Below, one piece after another: positions 13,972 through 14,133 of a DNA stretch of 14,133 bases. The notes below the pieces were generated by a model. The model saw only the letters and a program-made list of their open reading frames with translations, was not told the origin of the DNA and searched no databases. The stretch's first letter is position 1; the number at the start of each line of letters is the position of its first letter. Location of the stretch: NCBI GenBank assembly GCA_030605675.1, contig JAUWHV010000106.1:1-14133 (forward strand), given 5' to 3'. The position numbers and the translations under genes are program-made. The stretch is from Deltaproteobacteria bacterium. GTDB taxonomy: Bacteria > Desulfobacterota > Dissulfuribacteria > Dissulfuribacterales > UBA3076.

Positions 13972-14133
13972 TTATAATACGTCCTTAATTATAGATAGCA
14001 ACTCTTCATGGATCAGGCTGTTTGTTGCTAATATTTCCGGAATAAACGGAGAATAGCTGCTGCCCCGAAAGTCTGATATTTTACCTCCAGCTTCCTCCAG
14101 CAGGAGTTGGCCCGCTGCCGTATCCCATGGTTT
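13972..14133 (-). CDS. Inositol monophosphatase family protein, C-terminal part (partial)
   Basis: The 53 C-terminal residues end at TAA (13972-13974), and the gene enters from beyond position 14133. The visible start KPWDTAAGQLLLEEAGGKISDF carries the WDxAAG...EAGG signature of the inositol monophosphatase/SuhB/CysQ superfamily, in which this Asp is a metal and substrate ligand. The substrate cannot be decided from this fragment. It is upstream of groES on the same strand, with the groESL promoter about 25 nt beyond its stop and no terminator between, so readthrough into groESL is possible. Confidence 0.85.
   Translation of the reverse strand, partial: KPWDTAAGQLLLEEAGGKISDFRGSSYSPFIPEILATNSLIHEELLSIIKDVL

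Overview
The window is a stretch of ordinary bacterial chromosome, apparently close to the replication origin. Gene content and protein style suggest a Gram-negative, probably deltaproteobacterial (Desulfobacterota-like) genome: long-form GyrB, dnaN-gyrB without dnaA or recF alongside, groESL behind a CIRCE element, and AT-rich heptad/octad repeats between genes. The taxonomic call is an inference from overall impression. I find no convincing undescribed multi-gene system; the interest lies in chromosome-organisation signals and small repeat elements.

Layout. 1-61: a perfect long inverted repeat. 91-1802 (+): panD (pantothenate/CoA biosynthesis) and rimO (ribosomal protein S12 methylthiotransferase). 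1795-1998 (-): a Cys-rich 67-aa DUF6485-type protein, tail-to-tail with rimO. 2030-2159: a MITE-like element that supplies the gyrB stop codon. 2153-5803 (-): dnaN then gyrB, co-directional. 5804-6070: a very AT-rich divergent promoter region and possible origin candidate. 6071-7836 (+): a MidA/NDUFAF7-like SAM methyltransferase and a HAD hydrolase, probably one operon. The HAD gene carries a near-perfect parS (ParB-binding) site at 7787-7802. 7940-9217 (-): serS. 9218-9907: about 690 bp without a confident gene; it ends in a 111-bp MITE-like element. 9908-11437 (-): yifB/comM AAA+ ATPase. 11438-11736: spacer holding the groEL terminator. 11737-13736 (-): groES-groEL operon with a perfect CIRCE operator at 13897-13923. 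13972-14133 (-): 3' end of an inositol monophosphatase family gene that runs off the window.

How the parts relate. The beta clamp and gyrase B genes plus parS are typical of an origin-proximal region where replication and segregation loci cluster. Chaperonin, SerRS, PanD and RimO are housekeeping functions. A repeat family built around GTAACCGTTCACGG-like sequence recurs at about 4601, 9738, 9791-9899 and 11593. A second repeat type (TATATAGTG-YCTGAAC) frames 2030-2159. Both look like small non-autonomous elements settled at the 3' ends of genes.
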